A stretch of 64,000 nucleotides of DNA from Verrucomicrobiales bacterium (lineage in GTDB: Bacteria; Verrucomicrobiota; Verrucomicrobiia; Verrucomicrobiales; DEV007): contig JAEUHH010000055.1 of the NCBI GenBank assembly GCA_016795505.1, forward strand, positions 1 to 64,000. The letters are read 5' to 3'. The first letter of the stretch is position 1. Every line of letters begins with the position of its first letter. Below the pieces are notes generated by a model. It was not told where the DNA came from. It did no database searches and was given only the letters and a program-made list of their open reading frames with translations. Shown here in pieces: positions 1 to 7,843 of this stretch. The position numbers and the translations under genes are program-made.

Positions 1-1477
1 GTCGCACCTGCCTCCACATCGTAGGTGGGGCCATCGACCGACAGGCCGCTGATCGTGTATTCCCCCTCGGTGCGGAGCAGGCTCCACGGGGGCGGATCGC
101 CACCGCCGTCGCCACCGCCATTACCCGGATCACCTCCGCCGTCACCCGGCGGCGATGCGATCGTGAAATCGAGCGCGCCCGTCGCGTCCACCGTCGAATC
201 CGGGTCGGCATCCACCGCCACGGCGAGCCGCGACGGGGCACTGCCCAGGTAATAGGTGACGGAAAAGCTCCCGGTCCCATCCGTCGAAACCGACGATGAA
301 GACAGCGACCCATCGCCCGACTCGACCGTGAAGGTCACCATCCGATACGCCAGCGGCATCGAGTAATTGTAGCGCCGGTCCTCCTGGCCCAAGCCATTCA
401 CCCACACGTCCCACCGATCGATCTGCGCCGATCCCGTCACCGCCACCGCCGTGCCTGCCGGCTGTTGCGGACCGCCCTCGGCCATCAGTACAGTCATCAC
501 CGGCTCCATCTCCGTGCGATCCAGCGTCCACGTCTCCGCCGGGTCCGGCGCGGGCGGCGCGACGGTGAACAGCAGTTGCGCCGACGTCGCCTGGCCGGTC
601 GCATAGGCCACATCGACCCGCGCCACGGAATCCACCGATCCCATCGTCAGCGAGCCCGCACTCACCCCATCCGCCCCGGCTGTGCCCGCACCCGTCACGT
701 AGCCATCGCCGCTCGCCACCGACCACGTGACCTGCGCGCCGTCCGCCGGGGAGGTCGAGACATTTTCCACCCGTTGATTGCCGTAATTGCTCTCCATCAC
801 GTCCCACGTGACGTAGGACACCGTGGCCACCAGATCGCGTGCCTCCCCGGTGGGAACCTCCGCCGGTGAGCTGGACGAACCCAGCGTCGCCGTGAGGGTG
901 GCCTCGCTGTGATGATAGGCCCAAGCCTCGCCCGGTGGATCGAAGGTCAGCGAAGCCGTGCTGCCCGCCGCCATCGTCGCCGTGACCGTAGCCGATTGGG
1001 GCGCCCAGCCGGCGGTGAAAACGATCGCGCCCTCACCCGACTCGCCCGTGGTGACCGAATCCATCGAGAGAGAGCCCTCGCCAACGGTCACCGCAAAGCC
1101 AATCGTCACCCCCGGCTCCGGCGTGACGCTGCTATTCCGAATCTCCGACTCCCCGGTCGAGGGACGCTGCCAAATTTCCCAGGCAATGCGGTTGACCGCC
1201 GCCACCAGCGGGCGCGTGGTGCCCGGCAGCAGGTCGGTGGCGCCATTCGGCGCTTCCAGGGACAATTCCAGATAGCTCTCCACCCGCTGAAATGCAAACG
1301 GCTCCGGCTCGCCCGGTCCGCCGTCGCCGCCCTCGTCTTCGGCCCGGAAAATGGCGCTGCCCGCGAGGCACATCAGGATCGTCGTCGCGACCGTCGCCGG
1401 CCACGAAAGCCCAAAGCGCCGGGAGCGGGAACGGCGGCGAGGAACCGGCGGCGGCGTGGCGGCTTCATCGTGGGCAT
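1..1477 (-). CDS. Secreted Ig-like repeat protein, C-terminus beyond the window, start frame disturbed
   Basis: The minus strand is open without a stop from about 1469 to the left edge. The translation reads as a surface protein: an Arg-rich stretch, a hydrophobic segment ending LMCLAGSAIFRAEDEGG, then repeated Ig-like beta domains (segments such as ATLTATLGSSS and GALDFTIASPPGDG) and a Gly/Asp/Pro linker near 100-160. The role is unknown; Ig-like repeats usually serve adhesion or scaffolding on exported proteins. The start is a problem. The ATGs at 1507, 1477 and 1468 are in a neighbouring frame that stops at 1373, and the only in-frame ATG (1373) cuts into the signal segment. One missing base upstream would join them. 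An 11-C run at 1484-1494 lies in that stretch. I see a disrupted or phase-variable start, or a sequencing error. Confidence 0.6.
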
Positions 1478-1483
1478 GACGTA

Positions 1484-1494
1484 CCCCCCCCCCC
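1484..1494. repeat. Homopolymer run of 11 C (poly-G on the coding strand of the Ig-like gene)
   Basis: Eleven C bases in a row lie just upstream of, or within, the 5' end of the minus-strand Ig-like gene. Read on the minus strand it is a G11 tract between the ATG at 1507 and the ATG at 1477. With 12 or 9 G, the ATG at 1507 would be in frame with the long Ig-like ORF; with 11 it is not. Such tracts are classical slipped-strand sites in genes for surface proteins, but they are also common sequencing errors. Confidence 0.75.
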
Positions 1495-1716
1495 GGCTTT
1501 CTTCCATGAGAGGGGAAGCCGGGGCGTCGGAGTCGGGCGTCGGAGGAGAGAAACGCTTCATGTGGGGAGACCGGGAGAGGTTTTCGTCGAGGGAAAAGCG
1601 ATCACGCTGTGAATCGTGAGTCGGTTTTACCCAAGAGGCCGACCGAGGGTCAACGAAAAAAGTTGGCGCCGGCGAATTTTTTTTCGGAGGGCGCGGAGAG
1701 GGGCGGGGGCGATTTG

Positions 1717-1757
1717 GATGAAAGAGGGTCTGATCGGCGATGAGAGAGGGTTGGATC
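1717..1757. repeat. Interspersed palindromic repeat, locus A (2 units)
   Basis: Unit 1 (1717-1735) is GATGAAAG-AGG-GTCTGATC and unit 2 (1739-1757) is GATGAGAG-AGG-GTTGGATC, joined by the 3-base linker GGC, so the period is 22 bp. Both left arms end in AG instead of the usual AC, making this the most divergent locus of the family. It lies upstream of both flanking genes, which argues against a role only in termination. Confidence 0.75.
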
Positions 1758-1910
1758 GACTCGACACGGGTGAGAGGGACAGGCGCCAAGGTCTCCGGTC
1801 AGCGCTGGCTTTCCGCTTTTCATTTGCCCGCCTTGGGGCCAGAATAGGCCCGATTTCCGCCCGCCGGGCGGGCACCCTGCCAGAACTACCGCCAAACCCT
1901 TCCCAAGAAC

Positions 1911-2714
1911 ATGAAACCGCTGCGCCTGATCCTGCCCATCGCCACCCTCATCGTCGCCGTGCTCGCCGTCACGCTCGCGGCACAGGATGCCAAGAAGCCC
2001 GAGGCCGGCGAAAAGAAGCCGATCCGCGCTCTCCTCATCACCGGCGGCTGCTGTCATGACTATGACACGCAGAAGAAGATCCTGATGGCCGGCATCGGCG
2101 AGCGCACCGAGGTAAAATGGGATCTCGTTTATGAACAATTCGACGGCCGCGAGCACGAGATCGGCATCTACGACAAGCCGGACTGGGCCGCCGGCTATGA
2201 TGTCGTGGTGCACAATGAGTGCTATGGCGCGGTGGCCAATGACGCCTTTGTCGACCGCATCGTCGAAGGCCATGTGAAAGCTGGCGCCTCGGCCATTTTC
2301 CTGCATTGCTCGATGCACAGCTACCGGGCCGCCAAGACCGACGAATACCGCAAGCTCATCGGCGTCAGTTCCTTCAATCACGGCAAGCACCATCCCATCA
2401 CCCTGAAAAAGCTCGCCAAACACCCTGTCATCGATCCTCTGCCCGACGGCTGGGTCACGCCGAACGGCGAACTCTACAACACCAACCCCAAGACTCACCC
2501 TGACGCGAAGATCTGGGACACCGCCACCGCTCTGGCTGAAGGCACCATCCCCTCCACCGCCGATCCGCAGGCCTGCATCTGGGTCAATGAATACAAGGGC
2601 ATCCGCGTCTTTGGCACCACGCTCGGCCATCACAACGAAACCATGAGCGATCCCCACTATCTCGATCTCGTCACCCGCGGCCTGCTCTGGACGCAAAAGC
2701 GGCTCGGCGAGTGA
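1911..2714 (+). CDS. ThuA-like domain protein, exported
   Basis: The 267-residue product starts with a hydrophobic signal segment (about residues 1-25, ending near TLAAQDA), followed by a ThuA-type class-I amidotransferase-like fold: IRALLITGGCCHDYDTQ at 38-54, VVHNECYGAV near 100, LHCSMHSYR near 135, and FGTTLGHHNETM near 240. These are the usual landmarks of the ThuA family (trehalose-utilisation protein A and relatives), which is abundant in Verrucomicrobia and Planctomycetes beside sugar oxidoreductases. The enzymatic reaction of the family is not firmly known, so no substrate is assigned. The ATG at 1911 is chosen because it directly precedes the signal peptide. A Uma2-like gene follows on the same strand. 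Confidence 0.85.
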   Translation: MKPLRLILPIATLIVAVLAVTLAAQDAKKPEAGEKKPIRALLITGGCCHDYDTQKKILMAGIGERTEVKWDLVYEQFDGREHEIGIYDKPDWAAGYDVVVHNECYGAVANDAFVDRIVEGHVKAGASAIFLHCSMHSYRAAKTDEYRKLIGVSSFNHGKHHPITLKKLAKHPVIDPLPDGWVTPNGELYNTNPKTHPDAKIWDTATALAEGTIPSTADPQACIWVNEYKGIRVFGTTLGHHNETMSDPHYLDLVTRGLLWTQKRLGE

Positions 2715-2794
2715 GGCCCGCGACACGGGCGGGCCGGGTCTTCGCGTATTTCCCCCTCGCGCCGGTTGCCTGATTGGGATACTTTCATGGGTCG

Positions 2795-3538
2795 ATGCCA
2801 GCCGTCACCGCCAGACCCTTCCCCTCTCTGGAGACCAAACAGGTCCGCCCCACGACGCCGGCACCTGAACTGGTAGCGGGCGATCATCTGACCCGCGCCG
2901 AGTTCGAGCGCCGCTACCACGCCATGCCCGATCTGAAAAAGGCCGAGTTGGTGGAGGGCCGAGTTTTTATGGGATCGCCAGTCAGAATCAATCAACACGG
3001 CAAGCCACATGCTCAACTGGCAGGATGGCTGGTGCAATATCAAGCCTTCACCCCAGGTGTGGAGATAGCCGACAACGCCACGGTCCGGCTCGATCACGAC
3101 AACGAGCCCCAACCGGATTTGCTCCTGCGCATCCTGCCGGAGTACGGCGGGCAGAGCGCCAACGAGGGCGATTATGTCTCCGGGGCTCCCGAGTTTGTCG
3201 CCGAGATCGCCGGCTCCAGTGCCAGCTACGACCTTTATGAAAAGAAGACGGCCTACCGTCGCAATGGAGTCCGGGAGTACTGCGTCTGGCTCGTGGACGA
3301 AGCCGAGATCCGCTGGTGGCGACTGCTGGATGGCGACTACGTGATGATCGAGCCAGACGAGGCCGGCTTGCTGAAAAGCGAAACTTTCCCAGGACTCTGG
3401 CTCGACCCCACCGCCTTGCTGACCGGCGATCTCGCCCGCGTGCTCGACCTGGCTCGGGCGGGCACCGCTTCTCCAGAGCACGCGGACTTCGTGGCTTCGC
3501 TCCGTGGACAGTCTCCGGAGGAGACCACCCCGGCCTGA
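2795..3538 (+). CDS. Uma2 family protein (DUF820, restriction-endonuclease-like fold)
   Basis: The 247-residue protein fits the Uma2/DUF820 family: LTRAEFERRYHAMPDLKKAE near the N-terminus, VEGRVFMGSPV, the acidic motif QPDLLLRI about residue 110, then PEFVAEIAGSSASYDLYEKK and YRRNGVREYCVWLVDE. The Asp of PDLL and the Glu/Lys residues that follow correspond to the PD-(D/E)XK-like core of this family. Uma2 proteins occur in many paralogues in cyanobacteria, planctomycetes and verrucomicrobia, and their biological role is largely unknown. A TTG at 2774 would extend the frame by seven codons; I prefer the ATG at 2795. The gene stands alone, about 80 bases after the ThuA-like gene. Confidence 0.85.
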   Translation: MPAVTARPFPSLETKQVRPTTPAPELVAGDHLTRAEFERRYHAMPDLKKAELVEGRVFMGSPVRINQHGKPHAQLAGWLVQYQAFTPGVEIADNATVRLDHDNEPQPDLLLRILPEYGGQSANEGDYVSGAPEFVAEIAGSSASYDLYEKKTAYRRNGVREYCVWLVDEAEIRWWRLLDGDYVMIEPDEAGLLKSETFPGLWLDPTALLTGDLARVLDLARAGTASPEHADFVASLRGQSPEETTPA

Positions 3539-4108
3539 TACCCCGTCTTTGAACGGCACTCAGGCAGCGTCGCTGGACACGTGGTTCCGGGCGCTTCACT
3601 GAGACGATCCTCAATGAGGCGATTTCGATCGCCGTTTTCTCATCCCCGATAGCTTCCGTATCCGAAAAATCGCCCTCCCAGACCCGATTGGCTGGGGCGA
3701 GCGGGGCATGAGCGGAAATCCGTGGCTCACTCACCTCCTCTCCGGTCACAGTGGCGTTTTCCATCGCCAATCCGCCAAACGAGGCGAAGCCAGCGCCCGA
3801 CTCATCGGCTGAGACCCATCCAGATTGAGCGGATCGCCAGAACCTCCACCCAGCGCATTCAGGGCAATTGAGACAGAGTCGCATTTTCAGGCTTGAAATT
3901 TGAGTCCTTTTCGGCAAAGTCTCCCAAGCCTGATTTCGCCAAAAAGGGCTCAATTTTGAGATTGATTCTGAGAATGAATCTCATAAAGCTTTGCCTCCAC
4001 CGTTTCGGGACCCAGGGAGTCGCGATCCGGAGGAGAGAGCCAGTCTCGATGGGACTGGCTGAAATCAGGAATCAATCAACGCAATCGAAACCACATCACC
4101 CAACAATC
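3539..4108. other. Upstream region of the TonB-dependent receptor
   Basis: About 570 bases have no convincing gene. The receptor frame stays open upstream to 3893, but that extension has no signal peptide and crosses the palindrome at 3957-3983, so I treat it as untranslated. The region lies between the Uma2 gene and the receptor and holds the putative iron-responsive operator. The 5' half (3541-3880) shows nothing recognisable. Confidence 0.5.
3957..3983. promoter_or_regulatory. Putative Fur-type operator, two overlapping 7-1-7 palindromes
   Basis: A 27-bp inverted repeat with 13-bp arms around one central base has a single mismatch between the arms. It contains two overlapping 15-mers: TGAGATTGATTCTGA (3957-3971) and TGAGAATGAATCTCA (3969-3983). 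The second resembles the 7-1-7 Fur consensus of many bacteria (TGAnAAT-n-ATTnTCA). It lies about 125 bases before the ATG of the TonB-dependent receptor. Related palindromes lie at 6657-6671 and 6952-6966, which supports shared control of this locus. Assignment to Fur rather than a relative such as Zur or Mur is inference. Confidence 0.65.
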
Positions 4109-6457
4109 ATGAAACCCAACCGTAACCGTCCCATCGGCGCGATTCTCGCCACGGGTGCGATTTCTGCCCTGCTCGGCACCCCGGGCGCCATCCAGGCTCA
4201 GGAGGCGGCAGCCGAAACCGCTCCGGCAGCTCCCGCCGAAGCTCCCGTCGTCCAGACCTTCGACACCCTCGAGGCCATGACCGTCATTGGCGGCAGCGAC
4301 GACGTATTCACCCTGCCCGGATCCGGCTATTACGTCGACACCGAGGAGATCCAGGAGGGCAGCTACCTGAATGTGAACCGCATCCTCGCCAAAGTCCCCG
4401 GCGTGTATGTACGCGAAGAGGACGGTTTCGGCCTGTTCCCCAACATCTCCATCCGCGGTGGCGACGGCACCCGCTCGGAGAAAGTGACCATCATGGAGGA
4501 TGGCATTCTCACCGCCCCGGCACCCTACGCGTCTCCCTCGGCCTACTACTCGCCCAATGCCGCCCGCATGTCCGGCATCGAGATCCTGAAGGGCTCGAGC
4601 CAGGTCCGCTACGGCCCGCATACCACCGGCGGCGTGGTCAACTACCTGTCCACGCCCATCCCCGAGTCGCTCAAGGCCTTCCAGCGCACCACCTACGGCA
4701 GCGACAATACCGTGCTGACCCAGTCCTACATCGGCGACACCATCGAACTCGCCGCCGGCGGCCGCGTCGGCTACCTGGCCGAACTGTGGTGGTCACGCTC
4801 GGACGGTTTCCGCACCATCGACGGTGCGCCCGGCCTGCCCGCCTCGGACAAGACCGGCTTCGACCTCATCGAGCCGATGTTCAAGATCTTCTATGAGCCG
4901 GACTCCGCCATGCCGATGCGCTTCGAGGCCAAATACGGCTACACCCAGCTCGACTCGAACGAAACCTACGTCGGTCTCACCGAGCACGATCTGATCCACG
5001 CGCCCTTCAGCCGCTACGCCGGCACCTATCTGGACAACATCGCCACCGAACACCATCGCAGCTACTTGAAGTGGCTCGCCCAGCCGACCGACAACCTGAA
5101 CATCGAGATCGCCGGCTACTACAACACCTTCGAACGCGACTGGTACAAGATCCGCAAGGCCGGCGGCGCCGATTTGCACAAGATCCTCGCCAATCCGGCC
5201 CGCTACTCCGACGCCTTCGACAACCTGCGCCTGCTCGGCAACGGCGATCTGGACATTCGCGCCAATGCCCGCAGCTACGAGGCCATCGGCACCCACTTCA
5301 TCGGCGATCTCTCGCTCGAAACCGGCGACCTGACGCACGACTTCAACTTTGGCGTCCGTTACCACGAGGATTACATCCGCCTGTTCCAGCGCGACGACAA
5401 GATCGTCGTCGGCAGTGGCGCCCCTTTCGTCGTGCGCGGCCGCGACGGCTCCGGCGGCAATCGCTGGGAAAAGGCCGAGGCCACCTCGCTCTGGATCGAG
5501 GACAACATCGGCATCGGCCGCCTCTCCGTGAAGCCGGGCATCCGCTACGAGCATGTCCAGATGCACTACACCGACTACAAGAGCGACCCGACCGACTCCA
5601 TCACCGGCAGCGGCAGTGGCGATACTTCCATCGTCGCCCCCGGCGTCGGCCTGAACTACGAGCTGAGCGACGCGCAAACCATTTTCGCCGGCATCTACAA
5701 GGGCGTCTCCGCTCCCTCGCCCGGCAGCCATCTCAAGGATGGCGTCGAGTGGGAGGAAAGCTGGGGCTACGAGTTGGGCGCCCGTCACCGCGGCGACAAC
5801 GGCTTCTACGGAGAACTCGCCGGCTTTTTCTCCGATTATGAGAATCTCACCGGCACTGCTGCCGGTTTGGGACTCAACGCCCAGAATGCCACCAACGCCG
5901 GCCAGGCCGAAGTCTATGGCGTCGAGTTGCTCGCCAGCTACGACATCAACCAAGGCGGCGCCATCGCCGTGCCCCTGTTCGCCAGCGCCACCTACACCCA
6001 GGGCACCCTCGACAGCGCCCTCGATTCCGGCGGCGGCGAGGACATTCTGGCGGGCGGGCGTCCCGGTGCTTACCTGCCGTACATCCCCGAGTGGAAATTC
6101 GCCGTCGGCAGCGGGCTGCAGGCGGACAAATGGGGCATCGACCTCCTGGCCACCTACGTCTCCGACATACACGGCACCGCCCGCAATGTGGCCAGCCCGA
6201 TCGATTCCTCCCGCGAGGGCATGATCGACGGCGGTTTCACCGTCGACCTCTCCGCTCACTATCAAGTCAGCGAAAAGCTGAAACTGATCGGCGGCATCCA
6301 CAACCTGCTCGACGAGACGCTCACCACCAGCCGCATCCCCGAAGGTCCGCGCTCCGGCGCGCCCCGCTCCTTCTACATCGGATTCGAAATGCTGTGGGAG
6401 CCGTCCTTCAACGGCGACCTCGGCGACAAGTCGCCCATCGAAGTGACGACGAAATGA
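4109..6457 (+). CDS. TonB-dependent outer-membrane receptor, FecA-like
   Basis: The 782-residue protein has a signal peptide (about 1-32, ending AIQAQEA), an Ala/Pro-rich spacer, and a TonB-box-like EAMTVIGG near residue 55. A plug domain follows (YVDTEEIQEGSYLNVNRIL, VPGVYVREEDGFGLFPNISI, VTIMEDGILTAPAPYA, MSGIEILKGSSQVRYGPHTT), then a long beta-barrel ending in YIGFEMLW plus a short tail. This order is typical of outer-membrane receptors for ferric siderophores; the plug resembles the Fe(III)-dicitrate receptor FecA. The ligand cannot be read from the sequence. The start at 4109 is chosen for the signal peptide. A Fur-type operator lies upstream, a terminator follows at 6521-6568, and the energising TonB operon begins 570 bases downstream. 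Confidence 0.92.
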   Translation: MKPNRNRPIGAILATGAISALLGTPGAIQAQEAAAETAPAAPAEAPVVQTFDTLEAMTVIGGSDDVFTLPGSGYYVDTEEIQEGSYLNVNRILAKVPGVYVREEDGFGLFPNISIRGGDGTRSEKVTIMEDGILTAPAPYASPSAYYSPNAARMSGIEILKGSSQVRYGPHTTGGVVNYLSTPIPESLKAFQRTTYGSDNTVLTQSYIGDTIELAAGGRVGYLAELWWSRSDGFRTIDGAPGLPASDKTGFDLIEPMFKIFYEPDSAMPMRFEAKYGYTQLDSNETYVGLTEHDLIHAPFSRYAGTYLDNIATEHHRSYLKWLAQPTDNLNIEIAGYYNTFERDWYKIRKAGGADLHKILANPARYSDAFDNLRLLGNGDLDIRANARSYEAIGTHFIGDLSLETGDLTHDFNFGVRYHEDYIRLFQRDDKIVVGSGAPFVVRGRDGSGGNRWEKAEATSLWIEDNIGIGRLSVKPGIRYEHVQMHYTDYKSDPTDSITGSGSGDTSIVAPGVGLNYELSDAQTIFAGIYKGVSAPSPGSHLKDGVEWEESWGYELGARHRGDNGFYGELAGFFSDYENLTGTAAGLGLNAQNATNAGQAEVYGVELLASYDINQGGAIAVPLFASATYTQGTLDSALDSGGGEDILAGGRPGAYLPYIPEWKFAVGSGLQADKWGIDLLATYVSDIHGTARNVASPIDSSREGMIDGGFTVDLSAHYQVSEKLKLIGGIHNLLDETLTTSRIPEGPRSGAPRSFYIGFEMLWEPSFNGDLGDKSPIEVTTK

Positions 6458-6520
6458 TCGGTTTCATGGCTTCCCTTGGTTGAAGAAGCCCCCTGCCGGC
6501 AAGTCTGGCAGCCCCTCTCC

Positions 6521-6568
6521 GGGCGGTGAATGCGGTGTCAAAACTGCGTTCACCGCCCCTTTTCTTTT
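6521..6568 (+). terminator. Rho-independent terminator after the TonB-dependent receptor
   Basis: A perfect 10-bp stem (GGGCGGTGAA at 6521-6530 pairing with TTCACCGCCC at 6549-6558) is followed by a T-rich run, CTTTTCTTTT. It lies about 65 bases after the receptor stop codon, so the receptor is probably transcribed apart from the downstream TonB operon. Confidence 0.85.
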
Positions 6569-6656
6569 GCAGGAAACAGCGAACTCCCAACCCGAAAACG
6601 GAACGCCTCCACCCATCCCCATCGCCAAAAATGGCTCATCTTTTCACTTTCTTTTG

Positions 6657-6671
6657 TGAGATTGTGTCTCA
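6657..6671. promoter_or_regulatory. Putative Fur-type operator (imperfect)
   Basis: TGAGATT-G-TGTCTCA is a 7-1-7 palindrome with the same half-site (TGAGATT/TCTCA) as the sites at 3957 and 6952. It lies within an AT-richer patch where transcription could start. The arms match at six of seven positions. Confidence 0.5.
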
Positions 6672-6951
6672 TTATCTTCTCATGGCTTGAATCCCTTGGA
6701 TACGGATCAAGTTGGTTTGGAATGAGCAAACGCGACCCGGGCGGCGATCGGGCATCCCCCATCGCCGCCCGGTTCCGTCTTTTTCCACGACGCCGGGCTA
6801 CCCGCACTCTCAAACGCTCCAGAGAGACATTCCGCCCGCCACGCGGTTGCCGACGGTCCTGATCAGCTTCCTGCCTTCCGCCTCCCCCAATCCTTTCAGA
6901 GACCGAGAAATCTGGAAAAAGCCGAAAGAATCGCTTGCAACCGCCTTGTGA

Positions 6952-6966
6952 TGAGATTCAATCTCA
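6952..6966. promoter_or_regulatory. Putative Fur-type operator, perfect 7-1-7 palindrome
   Basis: TGAGATT-C-AATCTCA is a perfect 7-1-7 inverted repeat, 61 bases before the DUF3450 start codon. It is the cleanest copy of the operator motif in this locus and is placed to control the whole DUF3450-TtpC-ExbB-ExbD-TonB-TPR operon. Confidence 0.65.
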
Positions 6967-7027
6967 ATAATTTTCCCACACGCCGCGAAAAGCCTGATTC
7001 GGCTCCTTTTTTGACATCGCCAACCCG

Positions 7028-7843
7028 ATGAATCCCCTTCGTCTCGCCACCCTGCACTTCTCGCTCCTCGGCGTCCTTTTGGCGCCCCTGTCGGGCCAGG
7101 AAGCCGCTCCGCCGCCCGCGCCCAAGCCGATCGAGCCACTCCCAGCCACCGTGCAGGAAAAGATCCGCGAATGGGTGAAAACCCGGAAGCAGATCGCCCA
7201 GGAAGCCGCCGACTGGGAAGCCGAAAAGCGCTCTCTCGCCGACCTCAACGACCTCCGCAAAAAGGAGATCACCCAGATCGACGCACTCATCGCCGCCGCC
7301 GGAGACCGGTTGAAGGACGCCGAAAAACAGCGTGCCGAACTGCTCGCCGAAGAGGAATCCCTCCGCACCTGGCGGGCCTCGATCGAAGAGCGCAACGTCA
7401 AACTGGAGGCCAATCTCCGCGCCCAATTGCCCAAATTCCCCCCGCCGCTGAGGGACAAAGCCGGCGACGCCATCGCCCGGCTCGAGGATCCCCAGCCCGA
7501 CACCCCGCTGCAGAATCGCTACCGCGACGTGCTCGCCATCCTCGGCGAAGTGGGCAATTTCCAGAACACCCTGACCATCGACACCGAGCTGCGCGACTTC
7601 GACGGCGCCCAGGTCGAAGTCGACGTGCTCTACCTCGGCCTTGCCCAGGCCTGGTACGTGGATCGCACCGGTCGACACGCCGGCATGGGCCGCCCCGGTG
7701 CGGAAGGCTGGCAATGGACCGCCGACACCTCCCTCGCCGGCCGCATCCGCGACGCCATCGCCATCCAGCGCAAACTCGCCCCGCCCGCCTTTGTGGGCCT
7801 GCCCTTCACCGCCTCGCCCGCTCCCGCTCCCGCCGCGAAATGA
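7028..7843 (+). CDS. DUF3450-type periplasmic coiled-coil protein of the TonB system
   Basis: The 271-residue protein has a signal peptide (MNPLRLATLHFSLLGVLLAP, cut near SGQEA). A charged coiled-coil segment follows (about residues 45-135, with REWVKTRKQIAQEAADWEAE and SLADLNDLRKKEITQIDALI), then a C-terminal domain containing DVLYLGLAQAWYVDRTGRHAGMG. This matches DUF3450 proteins, which are the first genes of operons coding for TtpC, ExbB, ExbD, TonB and a TPR protein in Vibrio-type TonB2 systems. It is probably periplasmic and supports energy transfer to receptors, but its precise action is not established. The stop codon overlaps the next start (ATGATGA), so the two are translationally coupled. 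Confidence 0.8.
   Translation: MNPLRLATLHFSLLGVLLAPLSGQEAAPPPAPKPIEPLPATVQEKIREWVKTRKQIAQEAADWEAEKRSLADLNDLRKKEITQIDALIAAAGDRLKDAEKQRAELLAEEESLRTWRASIEERNVKLEANLRAQLPKFPPPLRDKAGDAIARLEDPQPDTPLQNRYRDVLAILGEVGNFQNTLTIDTELRDFDGAQVEVDVLYLGLAQAWYVDRTGRHAGMGRPGAEGWQWTADTSLAGRIRDAIAIQRKLAPPAFVGLPFTASPAPAPAAK

Larger units (their letters stand above)
1478..1910. other. Divergent intergenic region between Ig-like gene and ThuA-like gene
   Basis: About 430 bases lie between two divergently read genes. The stretch holds the poly-C run and one two-unit cluster of the 22-bp-spaced repeat family (1717-1757). No convincing gene was seen; the short open frames here are rich in Arg and Pro and look like shadows of GC-rich DNA. 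No clear sigma-70 promoter could be picked. Confidence 0.5.
6569..7027. other. Regulatory intergenic region before the TonB-system operon
   Basis: About 460 bases without a credible gene lie between the receptor terminator and the DUF3450 gene. The stretch carries two palindromes of the same type as the receptor operator (6657-6671 and 6952-6966). Their separation leaves room for an untranslated RNA or short leader between them, but no coding frame there looks real. Confidence 0.5.

Noticed and set aside
142-924. Minus-strand frame of 260 residues near the left edge
   Set aside because: Its translation is Gly/Arg-rich without structure. The overlapping frame that runs off the window edge encodes coherent Ig-like domains.
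4793-6301. 502-residue minus-strand frame inside the TonB-dependent receptor
   Set aside because: It is antisense to a gene with clear receptor motifs, and its Ala/Val/Gly/Asp-rich make-up is a typical shadow of GC-rich coding DNA.
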